A stretch of DNA of 64,000 bases, taken from Lachnospiraceae bacterium. GTDB taxonomy: Bacteria > Bacillota > Clostridia > Lachnospirales > Lachnospiraceae. The stretch is taken from positions 1-64,000 of the forward strand of contig JAAWBX010000005.1 in assembly GCA_022792885.1 (NCBI GenBank), read 5' to 3'. Positions within the stretch are counted from its first letter, which is position 1, and the number at the start of each line of letters is the position of its first letter. The notes below the pieces were generated by a model. It was not told the origin of the DNA. It saw only the letters and a program-made list of their open reading frames with translations, and made no database searches. This document shows positions 35,282-44,198 of this stretch, one piece after another. Position numbers and translations under genes: made by a program.

Positions 35282-36352
35282 ATGGCAGATGTATTATCTC
35301 AAAGTCAGATTGACGAGCTCCTTCGGTCCATGCAGGGCGGAGGCGGCGACGAAGCGCCCGCTGAAACCAAAGAGAAGGAACCGGTCAAGGAGAAGGTGGC
35401 TGAGGAGACCAAGTATAATAAGTACGACTTTTACAGCCCGAGAAAGTTCACAAAAGAGAAGATGAAAATGCTTACCAACGCATTTGAGAATTATGCGAGG
35501 ATTCTGACATCCCAGGTAAACGGCATCTTCCGCGCCATGACGGATATGACGGTTCTTGAAGTCCAGGAGAAACGTTATTATGAATATGTGAACGCTCTTC
35601 ATGAGAATGACGATGTGGCATTGATTGAAGTCTCCACGCAGGATGGAGTCAAGAATAATATCTCTCTGCTGATGCATGTGACGCCGGGTCTTATTCTGAC
35701 ACTGATCAGCCACATGCTGGGTGGCGGAGACAGGGTGGTTCAGGAAGACAGCGGGTACCGCCTCTCGGATGTGGAAAGAGCGTTGTATCAGCGTGTAATA
35801 CAGTATTTTGTTCAGGCGCTGACAGACGGTTTTTCCAATTATATCCAACTGAATTTCAGGCTTTCCCGTGTGGAAGAAAACCCCAGTATGCTTCAGGAGG
35901 TAGGCTTGGACGAGGCTGTGGCGATCATTCATTTGAATGTGGACGTGGCGGGTCTGGCGACGGAGAAAGTTAAAATCTGTATTCCGGGTACGCTGCTTGA
36001 ATTTATCTTCTCACTGATAGACAGCCGAAAACGCATTGCGAAAGGCTTTTCTTATCAGGACAACCGGGATGTTATTTTGGACAACATCCGGTATTCGAAA
36101 CTTCCGGTTACGGCACAGTTGGCTAAGGTACAGCTTAATCTGAATGATATCTATCATTTGCAGGTGGGAGATATCATTGATCTGAATAAGCTGGAGAACA
36201 GCAGTGTGAATTTGTACGTGGGCAGACAGCCCTGGTTTACGGGCCGGATGGGAGTATCTAAAAAGAATCTGGCGGTACAGATCGAAGGTCTGGTAGGACA
36301 GTCCGCAAAGGAAGAAGACCAGGAGGAAAAAGTTCGGGCCCCGGCAGGCTGA
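35282..36352 (+). CDS. fliM: Flagellar motor switch protein FliM
   Basis: A 356-residue C-ring switch protein. The first 17 residues contain the CheY-P docking motif VLSQSQIDELL. The middle CheC-like domain spans about residues 45-235 (with ARILTSQVNGIFRAM and the GGGDR loop), and the C-terminal SpoA domain about 250-330 (QLAKVQLNLNDIYHLQVGD). A Glu/Lys-rich linker follows the docking motif. It works with FliG above and FliY, encoded three genes downstream. Confidence 0.96.
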   Translation: MADVLSQSQIDELLRSMQGGGGDEAPAETKEKEPVKEKVAEETKYNKYDFYSPRKFTKEKMKMLTNAFENYARILTSQVNGIFRAMTDMTVLEVQEKRYYEYVNALHENDDVALIEVSTQDGVKNNISLLMHVTPGLILTLISHMLGGGDRVVQEDSGYRLSDVERALYQRVIQYFVQALTDGFSNYIQLNFRLSRVEENPSMLQEVGLDEAVAIIHLNVDVAGLATEKVKICIPGTLLEFIFSLIDSRKRIAKGFSYQDNRDVILDNIRYSKLPVTAQLAKVQLNLNDIYHLQVGDIIDLNKLENSSVNLYVGRQPWFTGRMGVSKKNLAVQIEGLVGQSAKEEDQEEKVRAPAG

Positions 36353-36411
36353 AAACGGTACAGTTAGATTTGCTTTTATAAATATCAAAGAAGAAAAATG
36401 AGGAAATGAAT

Positions 36412-36774
36412 ATGGCAAAGATAATGATAGTGGATGATGCAGCGTTTATGCGGATGATGATCAAGAATACCCTGACGAAAAACGGATATTCTGATTTTGT
36501 GGAAGCTCAGGACGGCGCGGAGGCGGTAGCCAAGTATGACGCGGAAAAGCCGGATCTGGTGTTTATGGATATCACAATGCCGAATATGGACGGTCTCCAG
36601 GCGCTGAAAAAAATTAAAGAGACCAATCCGGATGCCAAAATCGTAATGTGTACGGCCATGGGACAGCAGAGTATGGTTGTGGACGCGATCAAAGCCGGGG
36701 CAAAAGACTTTATTGTGAAGCCTTTCAATGCGGACAGAATTACGGAAGCTACAAATTTGATCTTGGGCAAATAG
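36412..36774 (+). CDS. cheY: Chemotaxis response regulator CheY
   Basis: A 120-residue single receiver domain. Acidic pocket Asp8/Asp9, phosphoacceptor Asp53 (VFMDITMPNMDG), Thr81 and Lys103 (VKPF) are all present. When phosphorylated it should bind the docking motif of FliM and perhaps the three similar motifs of FliY. I chose the ATG at 36412, six bases after GAGGAA; an ATG at 36406 is too close. It lies between fliM and flgC, so switch parts are made with their effector. Confidence 0.93.
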   Translation: MAKIMIVDDAAFMRMMIKNTLTKNGYSDFVEAQDGAEAVAKYDAEKPDLVFMDITMPNMDGLQALKKIKETNPDAKIVMCTAMGQQSMVVDAIKAGAKDFIVKPFNADRITEATNLILGK

Positions 36775-36791
36775 CAGATGGAGGAATTGAT

Positions 36792-37241
36792 ATGGCTTTT
36801 TTAAGTTCTTTTGATATCTGCGCTTCCGGAATGAGTGCGCAGAGACTGCGTATGGATATAGCGGCTGAGAACGTTTCAAATATGCAGACGACCCGCACGG
36901 AAGCGGGCGGCGCTTACCGCAGGAAAGACGTCGTGCTGGAAAGTTACGGGACCGATTCTTTTAAAACGGCGCTTCGCAGCGCTTCCCGGGGCAACGGTTA
37001 CGCAAGTTACAGTTCGGGTGTCCGGGTCGCGGATATTATCGAAGACGACAGGGAATTCAAGAAGGTCTATAATCCGGACCATCCGGACGCAGACGAAGAC
37101 GGGTACGTAAGTATGCCGAACGTGGATGTGCTGAAAGAAACGGTCGACAGCATGTCGGCTACCCGTTCTTACGAGGCGAATGTAACGGCACTCAACGCGA
37201 TGAAGCTGATGGCCCAGAAAGCCTTGGAGATAGGAAAGTAG
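36792..37241 (+). CDS. flgC: Flagellar basal-body rod protein FlgC
   Basis: A 149-residue proximal rod protein. Its start SSFDICASGMSAQRLRMDIA and AAENVSNMQTTRTEAGGAYRR are standard for FlgC, as is the C-terminal MPNVDVLKETVDSMSATRSY block. AGGAATTG precedes the ATG; the upstream open extension overlaps cheY and is not coding. FlgC normally sits directly after flgB, so this position between cheY and fliY is unusual. Rod and switch parts would still be co-transcribed in the supercluster. Confidence 0.94.
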   Translation: MAFLSSFDICASGMSAQRLRMDIAAENVSNMQTTRTEAGGAYRRKDVVLESYGTDSFKTALRSASRGNGYASYSSGVRVADIIEDDREFKKVYNPDHPDADEDGYVSMPNVDVLKETVDSMSATRSYEANVTALNAMKLMAQKALEIGK

Positions 37242-37276
37242 GTTTGAGAATCTGACACAACAAAGGAGATTGAAGA

Positions 37277-38752
37277 ATGGGTGCTAACAGCTTTAGCGCA
37301 ATGGAACTGGACGCTATAGGTGAAATTATGAATATCAGCCTTGGCGCTTCGGCCACGGCGATTTCAACCCTGCTGGGCACAAAGGTGAATATTACTACCC
37401 CGGTGGCTCAGGTTCTCTCCAGCGAGGAATTTTCGTTTGAGCGCATGGAGCCGGCGGTGGGCGTGGATATATCCTATGTCAAAGGCCTGACGGGCAGTAA
37501 TGTAATGATCTTCCGGCGGGATGACGTGCGTGTCATTGTCGGTATTTTGATGGGAATGGAAATACCGGAAGAAGATTTTGAGCTGGATGAGATGAACATA
37601 AGCGCTGTGTGCGAGGTAATGAATCAGATGATGGGTTCCTCGGCCACGGCTCTTTCCGAATTTTTGGGATACACGGTAGATATTTCTACTCCGGTATCGT
37701 TTGAAATTACAGACGACGTAGCTTTCAAGGCGAGGTATTTTCCCGAGTCGACCGAACGGGTTCTCGTTCGTTTCACGCTTGAGATCGGCGATGTCTTGAA
37801 GAGCGAGTTCATGAATATCATGACCATCGATCTGATCCGGCGCCTTCTGGCTCCTTTTGGGGATACGCTGGGAATGGCGGAAGCGGAAGCGGTCGAGGAA
37901 GCCGAAGCGGTTTCCGCGCCGGCCGCGGAGCCTGCGGCGGCGTCTTCATCGGACGGCGTGTTAAGCCAGGAAGAGATTCAGGCGATGCTGGCTGCCGAAC
38001 AGACGACGGAGTCTTCGGAGCCCGCTCCGACTTCGATTTATTCGGACGGTGTGTTAAGCCAGGAGGAGATCCAGGCGATGCTGGCAGCCGAACAATCGAC
38101 TTCGGCCGCTGCGCCGCAGTCGGAAGCCGCGGCATCAAAGCCGGACAGCGTAATGAGCCAGGAGGAAATTCAGGCAATGCTGGCTGCCGAACAGTCGAAA
38201 GCGCCGCAGCCTGCGACTGTCGCGCCGGAAGTGCAGCCTGCACCTGCCGCGGGAATACCGCAGCCGGTTCAGACAGCGGTTCCGATGTACCAGCCGGCTA
38301 TGGATCCGATGATGTTACAACTTATGAATCAGATGCAGCAGTCTCAGATGCAGATGATGGAAATGATGCATCAGATGCATCAGGATCGTGCGGCGGCGTC
38401 CTCGCAGGAGAGAGACACTTCCCGTCCCAATACCGTAATACGTCCGGTCGGTTCCCAGCAGTTTGGGGAAGACGACGGAAGCGGGGTGGAAGAACAGGCC
38501 AATCAGGAGCTTTTGATGAAGGTTCCGTTGGAGATATCCGTAGAGATCGGACGTACCAAGAAACTTGTCAAGGATATTCTGGAATTTACGCAGGGGTCTT
38601 TGGTTGTGCTTGACAAGATGGCCGGTGAGCGGGCGGATGTCTTCGTAAACGGAGAGTGTATTGCCCGGGGTGATATCGTAGTGGTGGAGGACAATTTCGG
38701 TATTCGTATTACGGAGATTGTCAGCCGGAATCTGAATCCGGAAAGTTTGTAA
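37277..38752 (+). CDS. fliY: Flagellar motor switch phosphatase FliY (FliN-type)
   Basis: A 491-residue C-ring protein. Residues about 8-195 are a CheC/FliY phosphatase domain with both active sites intact: Glu16/Asn19/Pro42 and Glu113/Asn116/Pro139, matching ExxN-x22-P. A long Ala/Pro/Gln/Met-rich linker (about 200-410) holds three near-identical docking-like motifs (S)QEEIQAMLAAEQ at 227-242, 258-273 and 291-306. The C-terminal SpoA/FliN domain (about 412-485) includes LLMKVPLEISVEIGRTKKLV. It should dephosphorylate CheY-P at the switch. The Bacillus protein carries its docking motif at the N-terminus, which this one lacks. Confidence 0.95.
   Translation: MGANSFSAMELDAIGEIMNISLGASATAISTLLGTKVNITTPVAQVLSSEEFSFERMEPAVGVDISYVKGLTGSNVMIFRRDDVRVIVGILMGMEIPEEDFELDEMNISAVCEVMNQMMGSSATALSEFLGYTVDISTPVSFEITDDVAFKARYFPESTERVLVRFTLEIGDVLKSEFMNIMTIDLIRRLLAPFGDTLGMAEAEAVEEAEAVSAPAAEPAAASSSDGVLSQEEIQAMLAAEQTTESSEPAPTSIYSDGVLSQEEIQAMLAAEQSTSAAAPQSEAAASKPDSVMSQEEIQAMLAAEQSKAPQPATVAPEVQPAPAAGIPQPVQTAVPMYQPAMDPMMLQLMNQMQQSQMQMMEMMHQMHQDRAAASSQERDTSRPNTVIRPVGSQQFGEDDGSGVEEQANQELLMKVPLEISVEIGRTKKLVKDILEFTQGSLVVLDKMAGERADVFVNGECIARGDIVVVEDNFGIRITEIVSRNLNPESL
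37955..38194 (+). repeat. Three tandem CheY-docking-like repeats in fliY
   Basis: Nearly identical 48-base units at 37955-38002, 38048-38095 and 38147-38194 encode (G/S)V(L/M)SQEEIQAMLAAEQ, spaced 31 and 33 residues apart by variable Ser/Pro/Ala linkers. They resemble the FliM docking motif LSQxxID(E/A)LL. Confidence 0.85.
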
Positions 38753-39196
38753 ATGAAGAGAAGTTTTATCTTATTGACGGCAATGGAAGGAGATGCATTA
38801 TCGGCAGTGGGCGGAGATGTGTTATCGGTGGCGGGAACTCTTTTAACCCTGATCTGTGTTTTGATTTTGGCGTACTGCCTGAGCCGCTTTTTGGGAAAAA
38901 GGCTGGCGCGCGTATCTTCTTCTTCCAACCGGAACATGCGGGTGATCGAACAACTGGGTCTGGGAACGAACGGGCAGCTTATTCTGCTTAAAGTTAAGGA
39001 GGATACGTACCTGATCGGCGTGAGCCAGGCAGGTATTCGGATGCTGGGGCGCATGGAGGGAGAATTTGAAGAAATTTCTCCGATTGAAAAGAAGAGTATA
39101 CCGACGGTGTTCGAACAGGTTTTGAAGAAATATAAAACTCCACAAAATTCTGGAGAAGTTTTACAGGAAACGGATAAGGAGAGTAAGGATGAGTGA
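38753..39196 (+). CDS. fliO: Flagellar biosynthesis protein FliO
   Basis: A 147-residue export-gate assembly factor that helps FliP form its ring. A short extracytoplasmic start is followed by one span (about residues 25-45), then a small cytoplasmic domain with RNMRVIEQLGLGTNGQLILLK and YLIGVSQAG, the FliO/FliZ core. Its start immediately follows the fliY stop and it overlaps fliP by eight bases. Confidence 0.88.
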   Translation: MKRSFILLTAMEGDALSAVGGDVLSVAGTLLTLICVLILAYCLSRFLGKRLARVSSSSNRNMRVIEQLGLGTNGQLILLKVKEDTYLIGVSQAGIRMLGRMEGEFEEISPIEKKSIPTVFEQVLKKYKTPQNSGEVLQETDKESKDE

Positions 39197-39845
39197 ACTT
39201 TTGAACGGTTTAAACGGAGGCAATGTGCCTGCCCTGGACTTGATAATTCTGCTTACCCTGGTCGCCTTACTGCCATCCATTGTTATTATGATGACGTCTT
39301 TTACCAGGACGATCATCATTTTATCGTTTGCCAGAAATGCTATGGGAGTACAGCAGAGCCCGCCGAACATGGTATTGGTGGGCATCTCCCTTTTTCTGAC
39401 TCTTTATATTATGAGTCCGGTTATCAGCCGAATCAATGAGGAAGCCTATCAGCCTTATCGGGCGGGAGAGATTTCTCAGCAGGAAGTTCTTGAGCGAATG
39501 GAACCGCCCCTGAAAGAATTTATGCTGCGGAATACCTATACGGATACGCTGGATCTGTTTGTGGAACTGTCCGGTCATGAGAGGGAGGAAGTCCTGACGG
39601 ATTATCCGTTGACGATCCTTGTACCGGCCTTTATGACCAGCGAACTGAAGCGTGGATTTACGGCCGGCTTCTTAATCTATCTTCCGTTTCTTTTAATCGA
39701 TATTGTGGTGGCGACGACTTTGATGTCCATGGGTATGATGATGCTGCCGCCGACGATGATATCCCTGCCTTTTAAACTCCTGCTTTTTGTGACGGTGGAC
39801 GGATGGCAGCTTTTATTCGCGAATATCGTTCAGAGTGTCAAATAG
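39189..39845 (+). CDS. fliP: Flagellar type III export protein FliP
   Basis: A 218-residue export-gate subunit with about four membrane spans. Family blocks include LLPSIVIMMTSFTRTIIIL, RNAMGVQQSPPNMVLVGISL, the LVPAFMTSELKRGF segment and DIVVATTLMSMGMMMLPP. It lacks a long cleaved signal peptide, common in Firmicutes. AAGGAT-type ribosome site inside fliO precedes the start. FliQ and FliR follow in standard order. Confidence 0.96.
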   Translation: MSELLNGLNGGNVPALDLIILLTLVALLPSIVIMMTSFTRTIIILSFARNAMGVQQSPPNMVLVGISLFLTLYIMSPVISRINEEAYQPYRAGEISQQEVLERMEPPLKEFMLRNTYTDTLDLFVELSGHEREEVLTDYPLTILVPAFMTSELKRGFTAGFLIYLPFLLIDIVVATTLMSMGMMMLPPTMISLPFKLLLFVTVDGWQLLFANIVQSVK

Positions 39846-39892
39846 AATTTTAGCGGGACCATGGGCAGAGTTTACCCGAACAGGAGGCAGTT

Positions 39893-40156
39893 ATGAGTGA
39901 GACCGAAGTGCTCAGTGTTTTGTATAATACGTTCCAGCTTGCCTTAAAGCTGGCACTTCCGCTTTTGTTAATCAGTATGCTGATCGGAATTTTGATAGCG
40001 ATTTTTCAGGCAGCGACTCAGATTAACGAACAGACGATGACCTTTGTTCCGAAATTGCTGGCGATTCTGCTGATGCTGGGACTTCTGGGTAGCAGCATGC
40101 TGAAGAATTTGCAGGATTTTGTGCGGATGATATTTCAGATGATAGCCGGGGGATAA
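39893..40156 (+). CDS. fliQ: Flagellar type III export protein FliQ
   Basis: An 87-residue export-gate subunit with two long hydrophobic helices (about residues 16-38 and 52-72) in helical-hairpin form, joined by the typical ATQINEQTMTFVPKLLAI loop. Length and order are canonical. AGGAGG precedes the start, and fliR begins seven bases after it. Confidence 0.95.
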   Translation: MSETEVLSVLYNTFQLALKLALPLLLISMLIGILIAIFQAATQINEQTMTFVPKLLAILLMLGLLGSSMLKNLQDFVRMIFQMIAGG

Positions 40157-40162
40157 TCGGAT

Positions 40163-40915
40163 ATGCTGATTTTATTTTCTTTGATCGTCATGCGTATGAG
40201 CGGTTTGATTCTGTTGAATCCTATTTTCGGGAGCGGCGTGATTCCTTCCCGTGTGAAAGCGGCCCTCGTTATGGTTTTTTCGCTGATGCTTTATACCTGG
40301 AACGGCGGCGCGATGGTTTCGGAGCCGGGTTCTTTGCTGGAATACGGCGTTATGCTGCTCGCGGAGATGCTGATGGGTTTTGTGCTTGGGTTCGCCGTTT
40401 CACTGGTTACGTTTGCGGTACGTTATGCTTCGGCGATCATTGATTTTTCCATGGGTTTCAGTATGGCCCAGGTATACGATCCGGAGACGAAGACTCAGAT
40501 GACGGTCAGTTCCGAATTGTTTTACGCGTTTTTTATCCTTTTGTTTTTTGCCGTGAACGGACATTTGCGGCTGGTGGCTATATTTTTCGGTTCGGCCGAA
40601 TTGGTTCCTTTCGGTCAGGTCGCGTTGGGACCGTCGCTTTATGCGGCGCTTTTGGATGCTTTTACGGAGTCTGTAGTTTTGGGATTTCAGCTTGCGTTTC
40701 CGATTGTCGCGATGGAGCTGGTTACCGAAGCCGCCGTGGGAATTATGATGCGTATGATTCCGCAGATCAATGTGTTTGCGGTGAATTTTCAGATTAAGAT
40801 TATTGTGGGGATGCTGATGCTTTTGATTTTGTTCAGTCCCCTTTCCGATAGATTGAGTGAATGGATTGCAGGGTTATTCCCGACCCTGGAAGGGCTGATC
40901 GCGCTGATGCAGTAA
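40163..40915 (+). CDS. fliR: Flagellar type III export protein FliR
   Basis: A 250-residue export-gate subunit with about six hydrophobic spans. Family segments are RMSGLILLNPIFGSGVIPSRVKAAL and GFVLGFAVSLVTFAVRYASAIIDF (read in parts), and MRMIPQINVFAVNFQIKI near the C-terminus. It joins FliP5FliQ4 in the export gate and precedes flhB as usual. Confidence 0.95.
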   Translation: MLILFSLIVMRMSGLILLNPIFGSGVIPSRVKAALVMVFSLMLYTWNGGAMVSEPGSLLEYGVMLLAEMLMGFVLGFAVSLVTFAVRYASAIIDFSMGFSMAQVYDPETKTQMTVSSELFYAFFILLFFAVNGHLRLVAIFFGSAELVPFGQVALGPSLYAALLDAFTESVVLGFQLAFPIVAMELVTEAAVGIMMRMIPQINVFAVNFQIKIIVGMLMLLILFSPLSDRLSEWIAGLFPTLEGLIALMQ

Positions 40916-40945
40916 GGATACCGGGACGAAAGGATGTGGTGAACG

Positions 40946-42019
40946 GTGGCGGAGCAGAACGGCCAGGAAAAAACCGAACAACCAACCAGTAAACGGCGAA
41001 AAGATGCCAGAAAAGAAGGAAACGTCTTTCAAAGCCGGGAGGTCGCTACGGTTGTGATCCTGTTGGGCGTGTTCTGTGTGATCCGGATTATGATCCCGTC
41101 CATCTATGCGAATGTTCGACAGTATTTCTACTGGCTGCTTGACGGAGTAGCCGGGGAGCCGGAAGAGTTTTTATCTTATCGACTTCTGGTTGTCACGGCG
41201 CTGAATTTTTGTAAATGCGCCCTACCGCTTTTGCTGGTGGCGCAGTTCCTCGGGATTTTATCTCACGGTGTGCAGACCAAGTTCAATGTGGCTTTTAAAG
41301 CGATAAGGCCCAAGTTCAGTAAGTTGAATCCGCTTAAGGGGATCAAGAAACTTTTTTCTTTGAAGAACCTGGTGGAATTGTTGAAAAGTATAATAAAGAT
41401 CTGTCTGCTTCTGGTACTGCTTTACCAGATCCTTCGAGACGATATGGGGCGGATAGCGACGATGACCGATATCGGGTTATTAAATTCCGCAGTTCTTATG
41501 CTGACCATGATCTTTGATCTGGTAATAAAGGTTTGTATCGCATTTGCTGTGGTAGCGTTTTTTGATTTCCTTTATCAGCGATGGCAGTATGAGAAGGATC
41601 TGAAGATGACGAAGCAGGAAGTGAAGGACGAATATAAACAGACAGAGGGGAATCCTGAAATCAAAGGCCGCATCCGGCGGCTGCAGCGCCAGATGGCGAT
41701 GAGCCGGATGATACAAAAAGTGCCGGAAGCGGATGTGATTATCCGGAATCCGACTCATTTTGCAGTGGCTATCCAATATGACCCGGATAAACATGGCGCG
41801 CCGGTCGTTCTGGCCAAAGGGCAGGATGAACTGGCTTTGCGGATTATCCGAACGGGCGAGGAGCACGGTGTGTTTATCATTGAAAACCGTCCTCTTGCCA
41901 GGGCACTGTACGCGTCCTGCGAACTGGACCGCGAAATACCGGCGGAATTTTACGGAGCGGTGGCTGAGGTCCTTGTTTACATCTACCGGGCCGGAAACCG
42001 GGAAGATATGCTGCGGTAA
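40946..42019 (+). CDS. flhB: Flagellar export specificity switch protein FlhB
   Basis: A 357-residue protein with four membrane spans (about residues 30-215) and a cytoplasmic domain that autocleaves at NPTH (Asn at about residue 268), followed by FAVAIQYDPDKHGAPVVLAK. This cleavage switches export from rod/hook to filament substrates with FliK. The N-terminus (EKTEQPTSKRRKDARKEGN) is typical. The start is GTG. A second gene encoding only a FlhB-C-like domain lies at 63316. Confidence 0.97.
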   Translation: MAEQNGQEKTEQPTSKRRKDARKEGNVFQSREVATVVILLGVFCVIRIMIPSIYANVRQYFYWLLDGVAGEPEEFLSYRLLVVTALNFCKCALPLLLVAQFLGILSHGVQTKFNVAFKAIRPKFSKLNPLKGIKKLFSLKNLVELLKSIIKICLLLVLLYQILRDDMGRIATMTDIGLLNSAVLMLTMIFDLVIKVCIAFAVVAFFDFLYQRWQYEKDLKMTKQEVKDEYKQTEGNPEIKGRIRRLQRQMAMSRMIQKVPEADVIIRNPTHFAVAIQYDPDKHGAPVVLAKGQDELALRIIRTGEEHGVFIIENRPLARALYASCELDREIPAEFYGAVAEVLVYIYRAGNREDMLR

Positions 42020-42043
42020 ATAACAATCGATGGAGTTTTTTGC

Positions 42044-44179
42044 ATGAAAAAGTTGCTCAATTATTCAATCATACTATTTGTACTGGTTATCGTGCTTCTG
42101 CTCATCATACCGCTTCCGCCGGCGGTGGTTGACGTGGCGATCATTTTGAATCTGTCTTTATCCATGATGATTCTGGTGACGACCATGTCGATCCGGGAGC
42201 CGCTTGAGTTTTCTGTATTTCCGTCCATTCTTTTAATTACGACGCTTTATCGTCTGGGTATCAACGTATCCACGACAAGAAATATTCTTTCGCGCGGCGG
42301 TTCTTCGGGGCAGGTTATTCAGGCTTTCGGTGATTTTATCCTTCAGGGGAGCGTGGTAGTCGGTCTGGTGATCTATCTGATCATCGTCCTCATGCAATTT
42401 CTTGTTATTACCAAAGGCGCCGAACGTGTGGCCGAGGTGGCGGCGCGTTTTACTTTGGACGCGATGCCCGGAAAACAGATGGCGATCGACGCGGACTTGA
42501 GTTCAGGCTTGATCAATGAACAGCAGGCTAAGATCCGCCGCGAAAAAATACAGAGGGAAGCCGATTTTTACGGCGCCATGGACGGTGCTACAAAGATCGT
42601 GAAGGGCGATTCCATTATGTCGCTGATCACGACGGCGATCAATTTGATCGGCGGTATTATTGTTGGTATGGTGCAGGGTTCCGGGACTCTGGATCAGGTT
42701 ATGACCACGTATTCGATTGCTACGGTAGGCGACGGCTTGGTGGGGCAGATCCCCTCGCTTTTGATTTCTACGGCTACCGGTATGATCGTCACCCGTGCGG
42801 TTTCCGAGGGGAGTTTAAACGAGGACGTATCCAGGCAGTTCCTGGCGCAGCCTTATTCGATTATGATTGCCGGCGTTGCGACGGCCGTGATCGGTGTGAT
42901 TCCCGGTATGCCGTTGTTTCAGATGGGGGTCGTTTCGATCGGATTGGTTGTGGGCGGATATTATCTTGCCAGACGTATCAAGGAAGAACCGGCGGCTGCG
43001 GCTCTGGCTATGCAGCAGGAGATGGCGATGGGAGCGGGAACGCCGGCTCAGGGGCAGGAAGAACCTGCCGAGAGACAGGTATCGGAAGAAGAATATTACA
43101 AAGATGTCAATAATGTCTACAATCTTCTGACCGTGGAGCCGATCGAGATGGAATTTGGATATAGCCTGATTCCTCTGGCGGATGAGTCCGTGGGCGGACG
43201 GATGATAAGCCGGATCGTTATCTTCCGGCGTCAGTACGCACAGGATATGGGACTGGTGATTCCTTCCATAAAACTGCGGGACAGCTCGGCGTTAAGTACC
43301 AACGAATATTGTATTCGTATTAAAGGAGAAGAGGTGGCGAGAGGCGAGATCCTGATTGATTATTTTCTGGCTCTGGATCCGGAGAATCCGGAGAAGATCA
43401 TCGACGGAATCGAGACGGTGGAGCCGGCCTATGGGATTCCCAGTCGGTGGATCCGGCCGGAGGATCGTGAGCGTGCGGAATTATACGGCTATACGGTTAT
43501 TGATCCGCTGTCCGTTATGGTGACGCATTTGTCGGAAGTAATAAGACAGCATGCATATGAATTGCTGACGCGTCAGGAAGTGGTTCATCTGATTGAAAAT
43601 ACAAAGAAAATTGCTCCGGAACTGATCGAGGAAGCGTTCCCGAATCTGATTTCTTACGGATTTCTTCAGAGGATTCTTACGAGTCTTTTGAAGGAAGGCG
43701 TTCCGATCAAGGATATGGAGACGATTCTTGAGACGATGATCGATATGCTGCAGGAGACCGGGCTTCCGGTGAAAGATATCGACAGCGTGGCGGAGCGGAT
43801 CCGCGTGGCTTTGAAACGGACGATTACCCGAATGTACTGCGAGGATGGCTGTATGAAGGTAATCACGTTGGAGGGAGAACTGGAACGCACCATGGCCGGT
43901 TCGATTTCCAAGGGAGAGAGCGGATATTATATGGCTCTTAATCCGGATATTATTCAGAGCCTGATCCGGCAGATCGCGGAGCAGCTTCGGAAATTTAACG
44001 GCTTTGCTCAAAATCCTGTGATATTGACTTCGCAGGTTATGAGAATACATTTTTACCGGCTGGTAGAACCGTTTTATCCCAATATCAGGGTACTTTCCTT
44101 TAATGAGATTGCCAGCAACGTTCAGATTCAGTCCGTGGGAAGTTTGCGGCTGGAGGGCACAGGGACGCAGCGAGGATAA
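42044..44179 (+). CDS. flhA: Flagellar biosynthesis protein FlhA
   Basis: A 711-residue export-gate protein. Eight spans occupy about residues 1-320, with the FHIPEP-type hallmark AERVAEVAARFTLDAMPGKQ and the FSVFPSILLITTLYRLGINVSTTR block. The C-terminal cytoplasmic ring domain (about 365-700) docks chaperone-substrate complexes and FliJ. The upstream gap is 24 bases. flhF and flhG, which often follow, are missing; the sigma-28 gene is next. Confidence 0.97.
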   Translation: MKKLLNYSIILFVLVIVLLLIIPLPPAVVDVAIILNLSLSMMILVTTMSIREPLEFSVFPSILLITTLYRLGINVSTTRNILSRGGSSGQVIQAFGDFILQGSVVVGLVIYLIIVLMQFLVITKGAERVAEVAARFTLDAMPGKQMAIDADLSSGLINEQQAKIRREKIQREADFYGAMDGATKIVKGDSIMSLITTAINLIGGIIVGMVQGSGTLDQVMTTYSIATVGDGLVGQIPSLLISTATGMIVTRAVSEGSLNEDVSRQFLAQPYSIMIAGVATAVIGVIPGMPLFQMGVVSIGLVVGGYYLARRIKEEPAAAALAMQQEMAMGAGTPAQGQEEPAERQVSEEEYYKDVNNVYNLLTVEPIEMEFGYSLIPLADESVGGRMISRIVIFRRQYAQDMGLVIPSIKLRDSSALSTNEYCIRIKGEEVARGEILIDYFLALDPENPEKIIDGIETVEPAYGIPSRWIRPEDRERAELYGYTVIDPLSVMVTHLSEVIRQHAYELLTRQEVVHLIENTKKIAPELIEEAFPNLISYGFLQRILTSLLKEGVPIKDMETILETMIDMLQETGLPVKDIDSVAERIRVALKRTITRMYCEDGCMKVITLEGELERTMAGSISKGESGYYMALNPDIIQSLIRQIAEQLRKFNGFAQNPVILTSQVMRIHFYRLVEPFYPNIRVLSFNEIASNVQIQSVGSLRLEGTGTQRG

Positions 44180-44198
44180 TAGAAAAGGATGAGTTAGC

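Noticed and set aside
36648-36791. Extended N-terminus of flgC reaching into cheY
   Set aside because: The extension overlaps the CheY coding region, and the family start with its own ribosome site is at 36792.
37955-38194. CRISPR-like or mobile repeat
   Set aside because: The repeats are in frame within fliY, with coding linkers of different length, and encode a conserved peptide motif.
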